From Flavobacteriaceae bacterium UJ101 (GTDB lineage Bacteria > Bacteroidota > Bacteroidia > Flavobacteriales > UJ101), in NCBI GenBank assembly GCA_001880285.1, contig CP016269.1, positions 2,118,501 to 2,182,500 of the forward strand: a DNA stretch of 64,000 nucleotides, given 5' to 3'. The notes under the pieces are model-generated. The model did no database searches and was not told where the DNA came from. It was given only the letters and a program-made list of their open reading frames with translations. Positions 1-10,300 of the stretch are shown here, piece after piece. A program made the translations under genes and the position numbers. Position 1 is the first letter of the stretch. Every line of letters starts with the position of its first letter.

Positions 1-2
1 TT

Positions 3-746
3 ATAAAAATTACAGATAATGATACAGGAGCTGTTCAACAAGTCGTAAAAAAGTTTTATATCTATCCAGGTTGTAGTTTTGATGAAAGCGAGAATAAAGT
101 ACTCATTCCAATGGATAATATTTTAACATGGTTTGATGCCTCTGATGCGACTAAAGAAGGGAGTAATTTTTACGTTAAAGAAAAACGAACCAATAAAAAG
201 TTCAAATTAAGAAATGATGGATGTAAATATTCAACAATAGATGATTTTGTAAAGCCCAATTATAATAATAGTTCTTTTAGTTCTTTATATTTTAATGGTA
301 GAAATTTTTGCGCTTTACCATTTGATAGAACTTATACAGAAGGGAAAACATTTTTTTGGGTATTGAATCAAACAGATGGAACATTTAGTAGGAATCGTTT
401 TATTTTAGGTGATGGACAAAAGAATGATTTTGCAACAGATGGAGCTACTAAAAAACAGATTTTAGCAAGTTCTAGAGATTTTGCTTTTGACTATGCTAGT
501 TTAAATGGTGTTAAGTTAGCAAGAGCATTTGATGGAGCAAAGCCAACTACAGCAGGAGTAATTGCATTAAGAAATAATGGAACGGATCCTGTACAGTATA
601 ATTCCTTTAGTAGAGATCGAACAGCTTATACTTCTATTTGGAATGGTCATTTAGCAGAACTCATTATTTATGAAAGAAGATTAACAGATGAAGAAATCCA
701 AAAAGTAGAACAATATTTAATTAAAAAATATAAAATAACACCTTAA
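3..746 (+). CDS. C-terminal part of a LamG-like (concanavalin A-like) surface protein, 5' truncated by the window edge
   Basis: The reading frame is open from base 3, with no stop before the first ATG at 111, so this is the tail of a longer gene that begins outside the window. The visible part is about 247 residues. It has the features of a LamG/concanavalin A-like jelly-roll domain as found in flavobacterial surface proteins: an early LTWFDASD motif, a central FNGRNF strand, and a closing GHLAELIIYERRLTDEE segment leading into a helix that ends the protein (EQYLIKKYKITP). Such domains usually bind carbohydrate or other surface ligands. No enzyme motif is visible. There is no T9SS sorting domain at the end, so any secretion signal must lie upstream. 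A strong terminator follows 23 bases after the stop. The fold is fairly sure; the role of the whole protein is unknown. Confidence 0.7.
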   Translation: MKITDNDTGAVQQVVKKFYIYPGCSFDESENKVLIPMDNILTWFDASDATKEGSNFYVKEKRTNKKFKLRNDGCKYSTIDDFVKPNYNNSSFSSLYFNGRNFCALPFDRTYTEGKTFFWVLNQTDGTFSRNRFILGDGQKNDFATDGATKKQILASSRDFAFDYASLNGVKLARAFDGAKPTTAGVIALRNNGTDPVQYNSFSRDRTAYTSIWNGHLAELIIYERRLTDEEIQKVEQYLIKKYKITP

Positions 747-769
747 AAATTACAGTATATAAAAGATAG

Positions 770-796
770 AAAACCACTCATTTTGAGTGGTTTTTT
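770..796 (+). terminator. Rho-independent terminator
   Basis: An 11-bp stem (770-780 with 784-794, core ACCACTCA/TGAGTGGT) closes a TTT loop and runs into a T tract. It ends the LamG-like gene. Confidence 0.85.
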
Positions 797-819
797 GTAA
801 GGTAGAATTAGTATATTTG
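791..819 (+). promoter_or_regulatory. Bacteroidota-type promoter of the S46 peptidase gene
   Basis: TATATTTG at 812-819 is a perfect match to the Bacteroidota -7 box TAnnTTTG. A T-rich -33 region (791-797) lies 15-18 bases upstream, shared with the terminator's T tract. The start codon follows 16 bases after the -7 box. Confidence 0.5.
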
Positions 820-835
820 TTACAAATACAATATA

Positions 836-2950
836 ATGAATAGAAAAATTATAATCTCAGTTTTACTTTTACTAAGTGGATCATTAGTTTATAGCCAGAA
901 AGATGGCGGAATGTGGCAACCTCAAAAATTGGAAGCCAATAAAAAGGAAATGAGAAAATTAGGGGCAAAGCTTAAACCTTCCGAAATCTATAATGAAGAA
1001 AAAAGCTCGTTGAAAGATGCTATTGTTCATTTTAATAGAGGTTGTACAGCAGAAATCATATCTCCAGAAGCATTATTATTAACCAATCATCATTGTGGTT
1101 ATGGTCAAATACAAGCACATTCAACCGTTGAAAATGATTTACTTAAAAATGGTTTTTGGGCAAAAAATAATAAAGAAGAACTAAAGAACGAAAAGCTAAC
1201 CGCAACATTCATTGTTTCAATTAAGGATGTTACAGAAGATGTTTTGAGAGGAGTTTCTTCTACAATAAGTGCTGTACATCGAAATATGTTAATTGATAAT
1301 AACATACGCAATGTACAAGAATTGATAAAAAAAGAACCTTGGCAAGATGTAGAAATCAAACCCTTTTACAAAGGGAATGAATATTATGCTTTTATTACTG
1401 AAACTTTTAGAGATGTTCGTTTAGTAGGGGCTCCACCACAAAGTATAGGAAAATTTGGTTCGGATACTGATAACTGGATGTGGCCACGTCATTCAGGTGA
1501 TTTTGCACTTTTTAGAATATATGCAGATCAAAACAATCGTCCGGCAGATTATTCAGAAAGCAATGTTCCCTATAAACCAAAACATTTTTTACCCATTAAT
1601 GTTGGTGGTATAGAAGAAGGTGATTTTACTATGGTTTTTGGTTTCCCAGGACGTACAAATGAATATCTACCTGCTAGTGCAATTAAACAAGTAAAGGAAG
1701 TTATAAACCCTGCTCGAATAGAAATTAGGGAGACAGCCTTAAATATTTTAGATAAAGAAATGCGTAAAGATGATGCAACACGTATTAAGTATGCATCTAA
1801 ATATGCAAGAACAGCAAATTATTGGAAAAAATGGAAAGGAGAAAACCTTGGGTTGGAAAAAAGTAAAGCCATTCTTAAAAAAGAGAAATATGAATGGGAC
1901 TTTCTTAAAAAAGCGGAAGGGAACACAGAGTATGTAACCGTTTTACCTAAAATGGAAAATCTATATGAAGAAATAGAACCGTATACATTAGCAAAAGTAT
2001 ATTTTGATGAAGTAGTAAATCGAAATTCAGAAAGCTTTAAAATTGCTTTAAAATTATTAGAATTATTACAAGTTAAAAAATACAAATCCAATGAGTATGA
2101 AAAGATAAAAATGGAAACAGAAGCTTATTTGAAGCGTTTTTATAAAGATTATAATGGAACCTTAGATTTGGATGTGACGAAGGCTTTATACAAATTATAT
2201 AGTAAAAATGTGCCAGAAGATTTACAATCGAAAGAAGTTCCTAAAGAATTTAATATAGAAGAATTTAAAAATTCAATTATTCCAACAAATCAGGTGTTGG
2301 ATTTATTTGGAAAAGATGATAATCTTTTTGCCGAAACTGTTTATTCTGATCCTATTGTTCAGTTAGTAAATCAATTAGTTATAAGTTATTATTCAAATAG
2401 TGCTAGAGAATATACAAAAATAAGAAGAGAGATCGATCAATTACAAGGTGTATACATGAAAGCCCAAAAAGAATTGATGGATGAGAGAAGATTTTACCCA
2501 GATGCTAATTCAACATTACGTGTAACGTATGGACAGGTACAAGGTTATCAACCAGAAAAAGGGAAACGTTATGAACCGAAAACATATTTGTCAGGTGTGA
2601 TGAAAAAGTACATCCCAGGAGATTATGAATTTGATGTATCAGAAAAACTTCAAAAGTTATATGCAGATAAAGATTATGGTATTTATGCAGATAAAAAAGG
2701 TAGAATGCCTGTTAATTTTATAGCTACGAACCATACAACAGGAGGGAATTCAGGTTCTCCAGCATTAGATGCTAAAGGAAATTTAATAGGATTAAACTTT
2801 GACCGTGTTTGGGAAGGAACTATGTCCGATTTAAATTATGATCCTAAAATTTGCCGTAATATTATGGTAGATGCCCGTTATATTCTTTTTATAATTGATA
2901 AATATGGGGATGCAGGTTATCTGATAGATGAGATGAAGTTAGTAGATTAA
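836..2950 (+). CDS. S46 family dipeptidyl-peptidase, predicted DPP11-type (Asp/Glu-specific)
   Basis: This is a periplasmic S46 serine exopeptidase that removes dipeptides from oligopeptide N-termini, supporting amino-acid use. The 704-residue length fits the family. A signal peptide ends near Ser20-Gln21 (SLVYSQ). The chymotrypsin-like triad is visible: His in TNHHCGYG (85/86), Asp222 in HSGDFALFR and Ser639 in GGNSGSPAL. The DNWMWPRHSGDF block is diagnostic of S46. In characterised Porphyromonas enzymes the residue 18 positions after the catalytic Ser sets P1 preference: Arg in DPP11, Gly in DPP7. Here that residue is Arg657 (NFDRVWEG), which predicts cleavage after Asp or Glu. The gene is monocistronic, with its own promoter and a long AT-rich gap after it. 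Family is certain; specificity is inferred from one residue. Confidence 0.93.
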   Translation: MNRKIIISVLLLLSGSLVYSQKDGGMWQPQKLEANKKEMRKLGAKLKPSEIYNEEKSSLKDAIVHFNRGCTAEIISPEALLLTNHHCGYGQIQAHSTVENDLLKNGFWAKNNKEELKNEKLTATFIVSIKDVTEDVLRGVSSTISAVHRNMLIDNNIRNVQELIKKEPWQDVEIKPFYKGNEYYAFITETFRDVRLVGAPPQSIGKFGSDTDNWMWPRHSGDFALFRIYADQNNRPADYSESNVPYKPKHFLPINVGGIEEGDFTMVFGFPGRTNEYLPASAIKQVKEVINPARIEIRETALNILDKEMRKDDATRIKYASKYARTANYWKKWKGENLGLEKSKAILKKEKYEWDFLKKAEGNTEYVTVLPKMENLYEEIEPYTLAKVYFDEVVNRNSESFKIALKLLELLQVKKYKSNEYEKIKMETEAYLKRFYKDYNGTLDLDVTKALYKLYSKNVPEDLQSKEVPKEFNIEEFKNSIIPTNQVLDLFGKDDNLFAETVYSDPIVQLVNQLVISYYSNSAREYTKIRREIDQLQGVYMKAQKELMDERRFYPDANSTLRVTYGQVQGYQPEKGKRYEPKTYLSGVMKKYIPGDYEFDVSEKLQKLYADKDYGIYADKKGRMPVNFIATNHTTGGNSGSPALDAKGNLIGLNFDRVWEGTMSDLNYDPKICRNIMVDARYILFIIDKYGDAGYLIDEMKLVD

Positions 2951-3042
2951 TAGTGCTTATTAGTTAAAAGTGAATAGCGAAAAGTATAAATTGAAAAAAT
3001 ATCTAATATACCATTAAGAATACAGAATGATTAATTAAAAAT

Positions 3043-3123
3043 GTCATTCCAAACTTGATTTGGAATCTCATCATTGTATTATAAGAATAATTGAATAGGA
3101 TTCTGAATCAATTTCAGAATGAC
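3043..3123. repeat. REP-like imperfect inverted repeat
   Basis: Two 25-base arms (3043-3067, beginning GTCATTCC, and 3099-3123, ending CAGAATGAC) are reverse complements with about five mismatches. They are separated by 31 bases. Each arm is itself partly palindromic around AACTTGATTT-type centres. This looks like a dispersed intergenic palindromic element; no second copy is visible in the window. Confidence 0.6.
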
Positions 3124-3317
3124 GCAATCCACAAACAAATATCAATTATAGACAAATAATGAATATAGAATATCGATTGTAGAATAAACAAATGAAAAGT
3201 GAAAAGAAATAGTGAAAAATTGTTAATCGATATTCATTATTCTTTTCTCTTTCTTCTTTTCTCTCTTATCGAATTTATGTTGATCTATAAAATCTAACCT
3301 ACCAATTCACTACAAAA

Positions 3318-3374
3318 TGTCACTATGTCAGTTAATTGTCATAAAAATGATGTGTTTTTATATAAAATCTGTCA
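3318..3374 (+). promoter_or_regulatory. TGTCA direct-repeat array upstream of dnaK
   Basis: TGTCA occurs at 3318, 3326, 3337 and 3370. The last three are spaced 11 and 33 bases, i.e. whole helical turns. The array lies 20-75 bases upstream of the sigma-54-like element, where an activator would bind. Function is inferred only. Confidence 0.3.
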
Positions 3375-3393
3375 AATTGAAATAAAAATCAAA

Positions 3394-3409
3394 TGGCACA
3401 ATCATTGAA
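3394..3409 (+). promoter_or_regulatory. Sigma-54-like promoter element of dnaK
   Basis: TGGCAC-AATCA-TTGAA places GG and GA exactly ten bases apart, as GG and GC are in sigma-54 promoters (TGGCAC-N5-TTGCW). The -12 C is replaced by A. It sits 40 bases before the dnaK start codon. A near-identical element precedes lon. Confidence 0.45.
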
Positions 3410-3449
3410 TTAAGTGAGGTGTTAAAATTTTAAAAACGAAAAATTAGAT

Positions 3450-5357
3450 ATGAGTAAAATAATAGGAATAGATTTAGGAACAACGAATTCGTGTGTTGCA
3501 GTAATGGAAGGAAACGAGCCTACTGTAATTGCGAATGCAGAAGGAAAAAGAACCACACCTTCAATTGTAGCTTTTGTTGAAGGAGGAGAAAGAAAAATAG
3601 GAGATCCTGCAAAACGTCAAGCAGTAACAAATCCTCAAAAAACGATTTATTCAATTAAACGTTTCATGGGAAATAAATTCTCTGAATCAGCTAAAGAAAT
3701 AGGTCGTGTACCTTATAAAGTAGTGAAAGGAGATAACGATACGCCACGAGTAGATATTGACGGTCGTTTATATACGCCTCAAGAAATCTCAGCAATGGTT
3801 TTACAAAAAATGAAAAAAACAGCTGAAGATTATTTAGGACAAGAAGTAACAGGTGCTGTAATTACCGTTCCTGCTTATTTTAACGATGCTCAACGTCAAG
3901 CAACAAAAGAAGCAGGTGAAATTGCTGGATTAAAAGTAGAGCGTATTGTAAATGAGCCTACAGCAGCAGCATTAGCTTATGGTTTAGATAAAGCAAACGA
4001 AGATAAAAAAATAGCTGTATACGATTTAGGAGGAGGTACATTTGATATTTCAATCTTAGAATTAGGAGATGGAGTGTTCGAAGTATTGTCAACGAATGGA
4101 GATACACACTTAGGAGGAGACGATTTTGATGAAGTAATCATCAATTGGTTAGCAGAAGAGTTTAAAGCGGAAGAAAACATGGATTTACGTGAAGATCCTA
4201 TGGCATTACAACGTTTAAAAGAAGCTGCAGAAAAAGCAAAGATTGAATTATCTTCTTCTTCTCAAACAGAAATTAATTTACCGTATGTTACGGCAACCGC
4301 TTCAGGACCTAAACACTTAGTAAAAACATTAACACGTGCTAAGTTTGAGCAATTATCAGATGATTTAGTAAAAAGATCAATGGTACCTTGTGAGGCAGCA
4401 TTAAAAGATTCTGGGTTATCAAAATCGGATATTGATGAAGTAATTTTAGTAGGAGGTTCAACACGTATCCCTAAAATTCAAGAAGAAGTAGAAAAATTCT
4501 TTGGTAAAACACCTTCAAAAGGAGTAAATCCTGATGAGGTAGTAGCTTTAGGAGCTTCTATTCAAGGAGGAGTTTTAACAGGTGATGTTAAAGATGTTGT
4601 TTTATTAGATGTAACACCACTTTCTTTAGGTATCGAAACAATGGGTGGCGTTTTAACGAAGTTAATTGAAGCCAATACAACGATTCCAACGAAGAAATCA
4701 GAAGTATTCTCGACGGCTGCAGATAATCAACCTGCTGTATCCATTCGTGTAGCACAAGGTGAGCGTTCTATGTACGCAGATAATAAGGAGATTGGAAAGT
4801 TTGATTTAACGGATATTCCACCAGCTCCAAGAGGAGTTCCCCAAATTGAAGTAACCTTTGATATTGACGCCAACGGTATTTTAAGTGTATCAGCTAAAGA
4901 TAAAGGAACAGGTAAAGAACAATCGATTAAAATTGAAGCTTCTTCTGGATTAAGCGATGCTGAAATCGAAAAAATGAAGAAAGAAGCTGAAATGAATGCA
5001 GATAAAGATCGTGAAGCAAAAGAAAAAATTGATAAAATCAACGCTGCAGACTCTATGATCTTCCAATCAGAGAAGAACTTGAAAGAGTATGGAGATAAAT
5101 TACCTGCAGAGAAAAAACAAGTAATTGAAGATGCTTTAGCAGAATTGAAAACAGCGCATACTTCAGGTGATGTTGCAGCAATGGATGCTGCTACAGAAAA
5201 AGTAAACAATGCTTGGAATGATGCTTCTCAAGAAATGTATGCTGCGATGAATGAGAATGGTGATGCAGGAGCAGCTCAAGGACAACCAAATCCAGAAGCA
5301 GAAGCTACAACTGGAGGAGATGATGTTGAAGATGTAGAATTTGAAGAAGTGAAATAA
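3450..5357 (+). CDS. dnaK: Molecular chaperone DnaK (Hsp70)
   Basis: Cytoplasmic ATP-dependent Hsp70 chaperone that binds and refolds unfolded polypeptides with DnaJ and GrpE. The 635-residue length is standard. The N-terminal ATPase begins [17 protein letters not shown], with the second phosphate loop [14 protein letters not shown] and adenosine-site [11 protein letters not shown]. The linker [15 protein letters not shown] leads into the substrate-binding domain, followed by a helical lid and an acidic tail ending [12 protein letters not shown]. Neither dnaJ nor grpE is adjacent, so this is a stand-alone dnaK, as is usual in Flavobacteriia. A sigma-54-like element with upstream TGTCA words suggests stress control different from the housekeeping promoters. 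A clear terminator follows. Confidence 0.99.
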   Translation: MSKIIGIDLGTTNSCVAVMEGNEPTVIANAEGKRTTPSIVAFVEGGERKIGDPAKRQAVTNPQKTIYSIKRFMGNKFSESAKEIGRVPYKVVKGDNDTPRVDIDGRLYTPQEISAMVLQKMKKTAEDYLGQEVTGAVITVPAYFNDAQRQATKEAGEIAGLKVERIVNEPTAAALAYGLDKANEDKKIAVYDLGGGTFDISILELGDGVFEVLSTNGDTHLGGDDFDEVIINWLAEEFKAEENMDLREDPMALQRLKEAAEKAKIELSSSSQTEINLPYVTATASGPKHLVKTLTRAKFEQLSDDLVKRSMVPCEAALKDSGLSKSDIDEVILVGGSTRIPKIQEEVEKFFGKTPSKGVNPDEVVALGASIQGGVLTGDVKDVVLLDVTPLSLGIETMGGVLTKLIEANTTIPTKKSEVFSTAADNQPAVSIRVAQGERSMYADNKEIGKFDLTDIPPAPRGVPQIEVTFDIDANGILSVSAKDKGTGKEQSIKIEASSGLSDAEIEKMKKEAEMNADKDREAKEKIDKINAADSMIFQSEKNLKEYGDKLPAEKKQVIEDALAELKTAHTSGDVAAMDAATEKVNNAWNDASQEMYAAMNENGDAGAAQGQPNPEAEATTGGDDVEDVEFEEVK

Positions 5358-5384
5358 GTTTTAAATAAACTTTTTTAAATAGAT

Positions 5385-5420
5385 AACCTGTCCCGAATTT
5401 ATTTTAGGACAGGTTTTTTT
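5385..5420 (+). terminator. Rho-independent terminator of dnaK
   Basis: A 9-bp stem AACCTGTCC/GGACAGGTT (5385-5393 with 5407-5415) is followed by a run of T. It starts 28 bases after the dnaK stop. Confidence 0.9.
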
Positions 5421-5734
5421 ATTTTAAATCATGATACTTTCGATTTTTTCTTATCGTTATACGGATAAGGATGATTTGTGCCTAACTATAAAAAAATATC
5501 GTTATACGGATTGTAACGAATAGATTATATAAGAGTTTTTTTGTAATACATAGAGAAGATTATTTCCCACTTTATACCCATCATTATAAAAGAAGTTGGG
5601 CAAAGGTTTAGTTTATAACCAAAATTACTTAAGTTTTATTACTTTGTAATTGTTGTTTTTCATTTTTCACTCTTCGTTTTTCCCCTCATTATCTTGTATA
5701 TTTCATAAAATAGTGTTAAATTCGAGACACAAAT
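5421..5734. other. Gene-free spacer between dnaK and the RHS locus
   Basis: No coding region is supportable. It contains a 15-base direct repeat (5452-5466 and 5497-5511) and a pyrimidine-rich tract around 5652-5690 that is the reverse complement of GTGAAAAATGAAAA-like tracts found upstream of dnaK. Confidence 0.5.
5452..5511. repeat. 15-base direct repeat TATCGTTATACGGAT, two copies
   Basis: Identical copies at 5452-5466 and 5497-5511 start 45 bases apart, just after the dnaK terminator. The word is G+C-richer than the surrounding spacer. Role unknown. Confidence 0.6.
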
Positions 5735-5758
5735 AATTAAACAACCGAACGTTTAATT
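5735..5758. promoter_or_regulatory. Candidate operator: inverted repeat upstream of the T9SS/RHS operon
   Basis: AATTAAAC (5735-5742) and GTTTAATT (5751-5758) are perfect inverted arms around an 8-base spacer. The site lies 15 bases before the first start codon of the locus, where a repressor could act. Confidence 0.3.
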
Positions 5759-5773
5759 TAAACATTGACATAT

Positions 5774-7336
5774 ATGAAAAAGTATTTATTATTGTACAGC
5801 CTATTAGGCTGTTATACCTTATTATTATCCCAAGAGATCGAGTGGCAGAAGAGCTTGGGAGGAGCTCAAGAAGAGTATTTATTTGATGCCATACCCACCT
5901 TAGATTACGGATATATAGTAGCAGGAAGTTCCGTTTCCTCTAGTAGTGGTGCCAAAGAATTACATTCTTATGGTAATTTGGACTATTGGATTTGGAAGAT
6001 GAAGGAGAATGGCGACTTAGAATGGGAACAAAACCTAGGCGGAACGGGTAATGATTTTTTACGAAGTATTCGCTATACCTCAGATGGGGGTTATATTCTA
6101 GGAGGTTCCTCTGATTCCCTTATTAATGAAGTAAAAACCGATTCATGTAGAGGAAAACAAGACTATTGGATTGTAAAGCTAGACCCTAAAGGAGAAGTTC
6201 AATGGCAAAAGACCCTAGGTGGATCGGAAGATGATCAGTTGGAAGTGATTCGTCCATTGAGTGATAATGGGGGTTATATTCTAGCAGGAACTTCGAGTTC
6301 CTCAAATCACTTTGAAAAAGAAGAAGAAACTCGAGGCAATACGGATTATTGGATTGTAAAGCTAAACGCCTCAGGGGCTACCCTGTGGCAGAAAACCTTA
6401 GGAGGGAACTATGCTGATGAAGTAAAGGGTTTAGAAGTATTACCAGAGAACAAAGGCTATATCGTATACGGTTATTCGAATTCTACCATTTCAGGAGACA
6501 AAGAAACCAAGAACAAAGGTTTAGGCGATGTTTGGGTAGTGCGTTTAACATCAGAAGGTGAAGTGCTGTGGCAAGAGAGCTATGGAGGAAAAGGGGATGA
6601 TATCCCGACAGGCTTGCAAATCACAGAAGAAGGGAACTATGTATTATTAGGTTACAGTAATAGTAACATAGAAGAAGGTACGGACTATTGGTTAATGGAA
6701 TTTGATGATTTAGGCAACATACATTTTGAGGAGACCTACAACGTAGGAACTACAGACATAGCGACAGGACTTACAAAGAACAAAGATCATAGTTATTTAA
6801 TCAGTGGCTATACCCGAACGAATTATAAGAATACGAATGGTCAGGAGTCTAAAGGAATAGAGGACTATGTGGTAATCAAAGTAGATAAGAGAGGAAAGAA
6901 ACAGTGGGAAAGGCAGATAGGTGGTAAAGGATCAGATCGTTTACTAAACACGGTACAGACAAGAGATGGTGGATATTTGCTATCCGGAACATCGAATTCA
7001 AATGCTAACCGAGACAAGAGTGCTAGGAGTAATGGTTTAAAGGATTATTGGGTGGTGAAGTTAAAAGATCAGTCAGTGGATGTAGAGGAAATAGAAGAAG
7101 ATCGCAGCATTCAATTGTATCCTGTTCCTACGGAACGTTATCTAACAGTGGTAGTGCCGTATGATTTTGAAATAGGATCAGCCCATATTTATGATTATGC
7201 AGGCCATTTATTGCAAAGTCAGGAGTTAAAGAGTAGAACGGAGGTATTGGATTTACTGGCCTTAGGTAGTGGCTTGTATATCATAAAGATTCAAACGGAG
7301 AAGGAAGAAGTAAGTAAGAAAATCGTAAAGAAATAA
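5774..7336 (+). CDS. Secreted repeat protein with T9SS type A sorting domain
   Basis: The ATG at 5774 (MKKYLLLYSLLG) is chosen over an in-frame TTG at 5765 because it gives a clean signal peptide ending near LLLSQ; the protein has 520 residues. About seven repeats of 60-70 residues follow. Each begins with a W-x-K/E-x-LGG-like motif (EWQKSLGG, EWEQNLGG, QWQKTLGG, LWQKTLGG, LWQESYGG, a diverged copy, QWERQIGG) and contains GGYILxGSS and DYWIVKL strands, suggesting a beta-propeller-like array. The last 75 residues (SIQLYPVPTERYL...GLYIIKI...KKIVKK) are a type A T9SS sorting domain, so it is exported and probably surface-attached or released. It heads the RHS run, 23 bases before the next gene. 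Codons look richer in G+C than in neighbours. Ligand unknown. Confidence 0.85.
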   Translation: MKKYLLLYSLLGCYTLLLSQEIEWQKSLGGAQEEYLFDAIPTLDYGYIVAGSSVSSSSGAKELHSYGNLDYWIWKMKENGDLEWEQNLGGTGNDFLRSIRYTSDGGYILGGSSDSLINEVKTDSCRGKQDYWIVKLDPKGEVQWQKTLGGSEDDQLEVIRPLSDNGGYILAGTSSSSNHFEKEEETRGNTDYWIVKLNASGATLWQKTLGGNYADEVKGLEVLPENKGYIVYGYSNSTISGDKETKNKGLGDVWVVRLTSEGEVLWQESYGGKGDDIPTGLQITEEGNYVLLGYSNSNIEEGTDYWLMEFDDLGNIHFEETYNVGTTDIATGLTKNKDHSYLISGYTRTNYKNTNGQESKGIEDYVVIKVDKRGKKQWERQIGGKGSDRLLNTVQTRDGGYLLSGTSNSNANRDKSARSNGLKDYWVVKLKDQSVDVEEIEEDRSIQLYPVPTERYLTVVVPYDFEIGSAHIYDYAGHLLQSQELKSRTEVLDLLALGSGLYIIKIQTEKEEVSKKIVKK

Positions 7337-7359
7337 TAAACCAATTAATTTAAAGTAAA

Positions 7360-10300
7360 ATGAATAAATATATAATAACAACGTTACTTAGTTGCTTTTT
7401 TATAGTATTTGGATTTTGTCAGGAAGATATTGAAAAAGCAATGATACCGAATATCTATCCAGTATCACCAAATGCTGCAAGTTTAGGAAAATATGGTACT
7501 TATCCAGTTAATAAAAATAATGGTATCCCCAATATATCAATACCATTATATACAATAAAACAAGGAGATTTAGAAGTACCAATAAGTTTAAGCTATCATG
7601 CTTCAGGTATAAAAGTAAATGAAATAGCATCATCGGTTGGTTTGGGTTGGACTTTAAATGCTGGAGGGGCAATTGTTCATAATATAAAAGGAATAGAAGA
7701 TTTTAAGGAACGTAACGATAATAGTCTTTATAAAGAGCAAGGCAGATTACCAAATTTAGAGAATGCTACATTTAATCAATTGTATTTTCAATATATGTAT
7801 GGTGTTTCTTTAGGTTATTCTGATACAGGATTTGATGAACACATATATAATTTTAATGGATATTCTGGTAAATTTTTTCTTGATAATGAAGAAGAGATAG
7901 TTATAACAAACCGAGATCCTTTAAAAATAGAGTACAGTCCTTACAAAAAGCTAAATAACAGTGTAGATTTTCAAAAAAGTTCTACAAAAATTACTGATTC
8001 TAAAGGAAATCAATATTATTTTGGAATTACGTCAAGAGGAGAAAATATAAATGAGATAACAGATATTTTAAATGATGAATCAAAATTAAATCAAAATACT
8101 AAAGATCCTTTTGTATCTTCTAGTCCATTAACGGAGATAATCTCAAGTGATAGAAAAGATACAATACGATTTACTTACAATGATAATGAATACCAACCTG
8201 ACGTTGATAATATTGGCGAGATCTATTATTCACGAGGTGATGTAGAATATCTAAAAGAATCTATAACCACACCTTATTCAAAGATAAAAGAAAAAGTATT
8301 GTCTGAAATCCATTTTGGAAAAGGAAAAGTTAAATTTATTAATGAGTTTGATCGATTAGATAGTGGTTCTTCTAAATTGAAAGAAATTCAAGTTTTAAAT
8401 AATAGTAATAAAATAATAGAAAGAATAAAGATTAATACTAATTATTTTGATAGAGAAGGTGGAGTAAATTCAATATTTCCTAGGCAAGATAAAACCATAC
8501 CACATAATTACACTTCAAGATATGATAATAAAAAATCTTTAAAACTTGAATCAATTGAAATAGGTATAAATGCTCAGCCAAAAAAATATCAATTCGAATA
8601 TAATTCTAAAAAATTACCAATAAGAACAACCAATAAACAAGATTATTGGGGATATGCGAATGATTATTCAGGAAAAGGATTCTTAGACAAACAAGAGTTA
8701 TTATTAGCAACTTGGGAAGGGTTAGCTGTTATAAAACAAAAATTTTATAAAGGAGAAGGATCAAGAGAGTCAAATGAAGATTTTATGAAAGCTGCTGTTT
8801 TAGAAAAAATTATATATCCAACAGGTGGTTATACTTTTTTTGATTTTGAAGCTAATAAATATGAGAGTGTTTTAACTGACTATCAAAAATTTTCTAAATC
8901 GATTTATGCTTATGGGTTCTATACTAATGGAGATTCTCCAGGAATTAATGCAGGGAGAAGAGTTGAAGAATCTTTTGAAATACCAAACTATGAAAAAGCG
9001 GTCAATGTAAAATTAGATATTGGATTTTCTAATGCTATTAATGGTAACCCAAGTCCAGCCAATTCTTATATTTCAACAGAAGGTTTTGGTACAATCATAG
9101 GAACAGAAGGGTGTAACAATATAAAACAGGTTAGAGGTCCTCATGAAGGAGATAGATGGCCTAGTAGAAATTATATTTTTAATAACCTTAAAGTTTGTCA
9201 AAGTAATTTAAAATTAGTAGCTCAAGAATATGGAGTAGGCTCGGATGGAGCAGGAGGAAATCCTTTTGTTTCAGGTCGTGTTTCTTGGGAAATTCCTATA
9301 GAAAGAAAAGAAATTTTATCTATGGGGGGATTAAGAATTAAAACTATTAAAAATTATGATTACAATAATAGATTGTTAACAACTAAAAGATTTAATTATT
9401 TAAAATATAATGTTTTATTTCCTAAAAAACAGTCTTATTTATTATATGTTGGTCATCAAGAATATTACAATAAAATAAGCACAACACCATTAGTGCCTTT
9501 AGGATTAGATGTTAGTGCGCCTATTGAATATATAGAAATAGAAGAATTTGATCTTGATCGGTCTAATAACTCAAAAGGTAAGCTAGTTTCTTATTATGTT
9601 CCAACTCAACTTGATACTAATTATCCGCAGGATCATTTTAAATCTATAGGAAATTGTGGATTTTATCATCATTTAGGAGATTTTTATTGCGGTGGACCTG
9701 ATTGGATTGATCATAAAGTATTCAATTGGGACAAAGGACATTTAAAAAGAGAGGAACAATATAAATTAAATAAAAGTAAGCAGTATATTTTATCATCAAA
9801 GATTGATAATGAATATATTGAATTAAATTTAAAAAAATATCATTCAAATAATATTTTAACGGTAATGCCTCTTCATTCTTCTGGGATTACTCCAGGAGCT
9901 GATGGGTGTGGTCATGAAAATCCATGGGGTACTTGCAGTCAAAAGCAAGGAAGGCATGTTTATTCCATGAGTCATTTCACTGTAGGTAAAATAGCTTTAT
10001 CAAAAACCAAAGAAACTTTATATGATGATAATGGAGAAAATCCTATCATAACAGAAAAAGAATATAAGTATGATCATCCTAATCATTTTTTAACAGAAAC
10101 TAAAATCAAAACTAGTGATGATAAAGAAAAGGTAGAAAAAATATTTTACCCTGATAAAGTGGACCAATTATCTGGCTATACTTTGGAAGAAAAAAATACT
10201 ATCAAAAAAATGATTTTACTTCATCAAATAGGAATACCTATCCAAAAAGAACAATATAAAGATTTAATAAAATTAAGTCAAACAAGAACGTTATTTAAAG

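Larger units (their letters stand above)
2951..3393. other. Gene-free spacer upstream of dnaK
   Basis: No coding region is supportable. The stretch holds a REP-like inverted repeat (3043-3123), purine-rich degenerate tracts such as GTGAAAAGAAATAGTGAAAAA (about 3193-3220), and near its right end four TGTCA words before the dnaK promoter. Similar GTGAAAAATG-like tracts recur in inverted orientation downstream of dnaK. Confidence 0.6.

Noticed and set aside
4727-5209. A 160-codon minus-strand open frame inside dnaK
   Set aside because: Antisense to conserved dnaK codons, with Ser/Ala-rich low-complexity product; a shadow frame.
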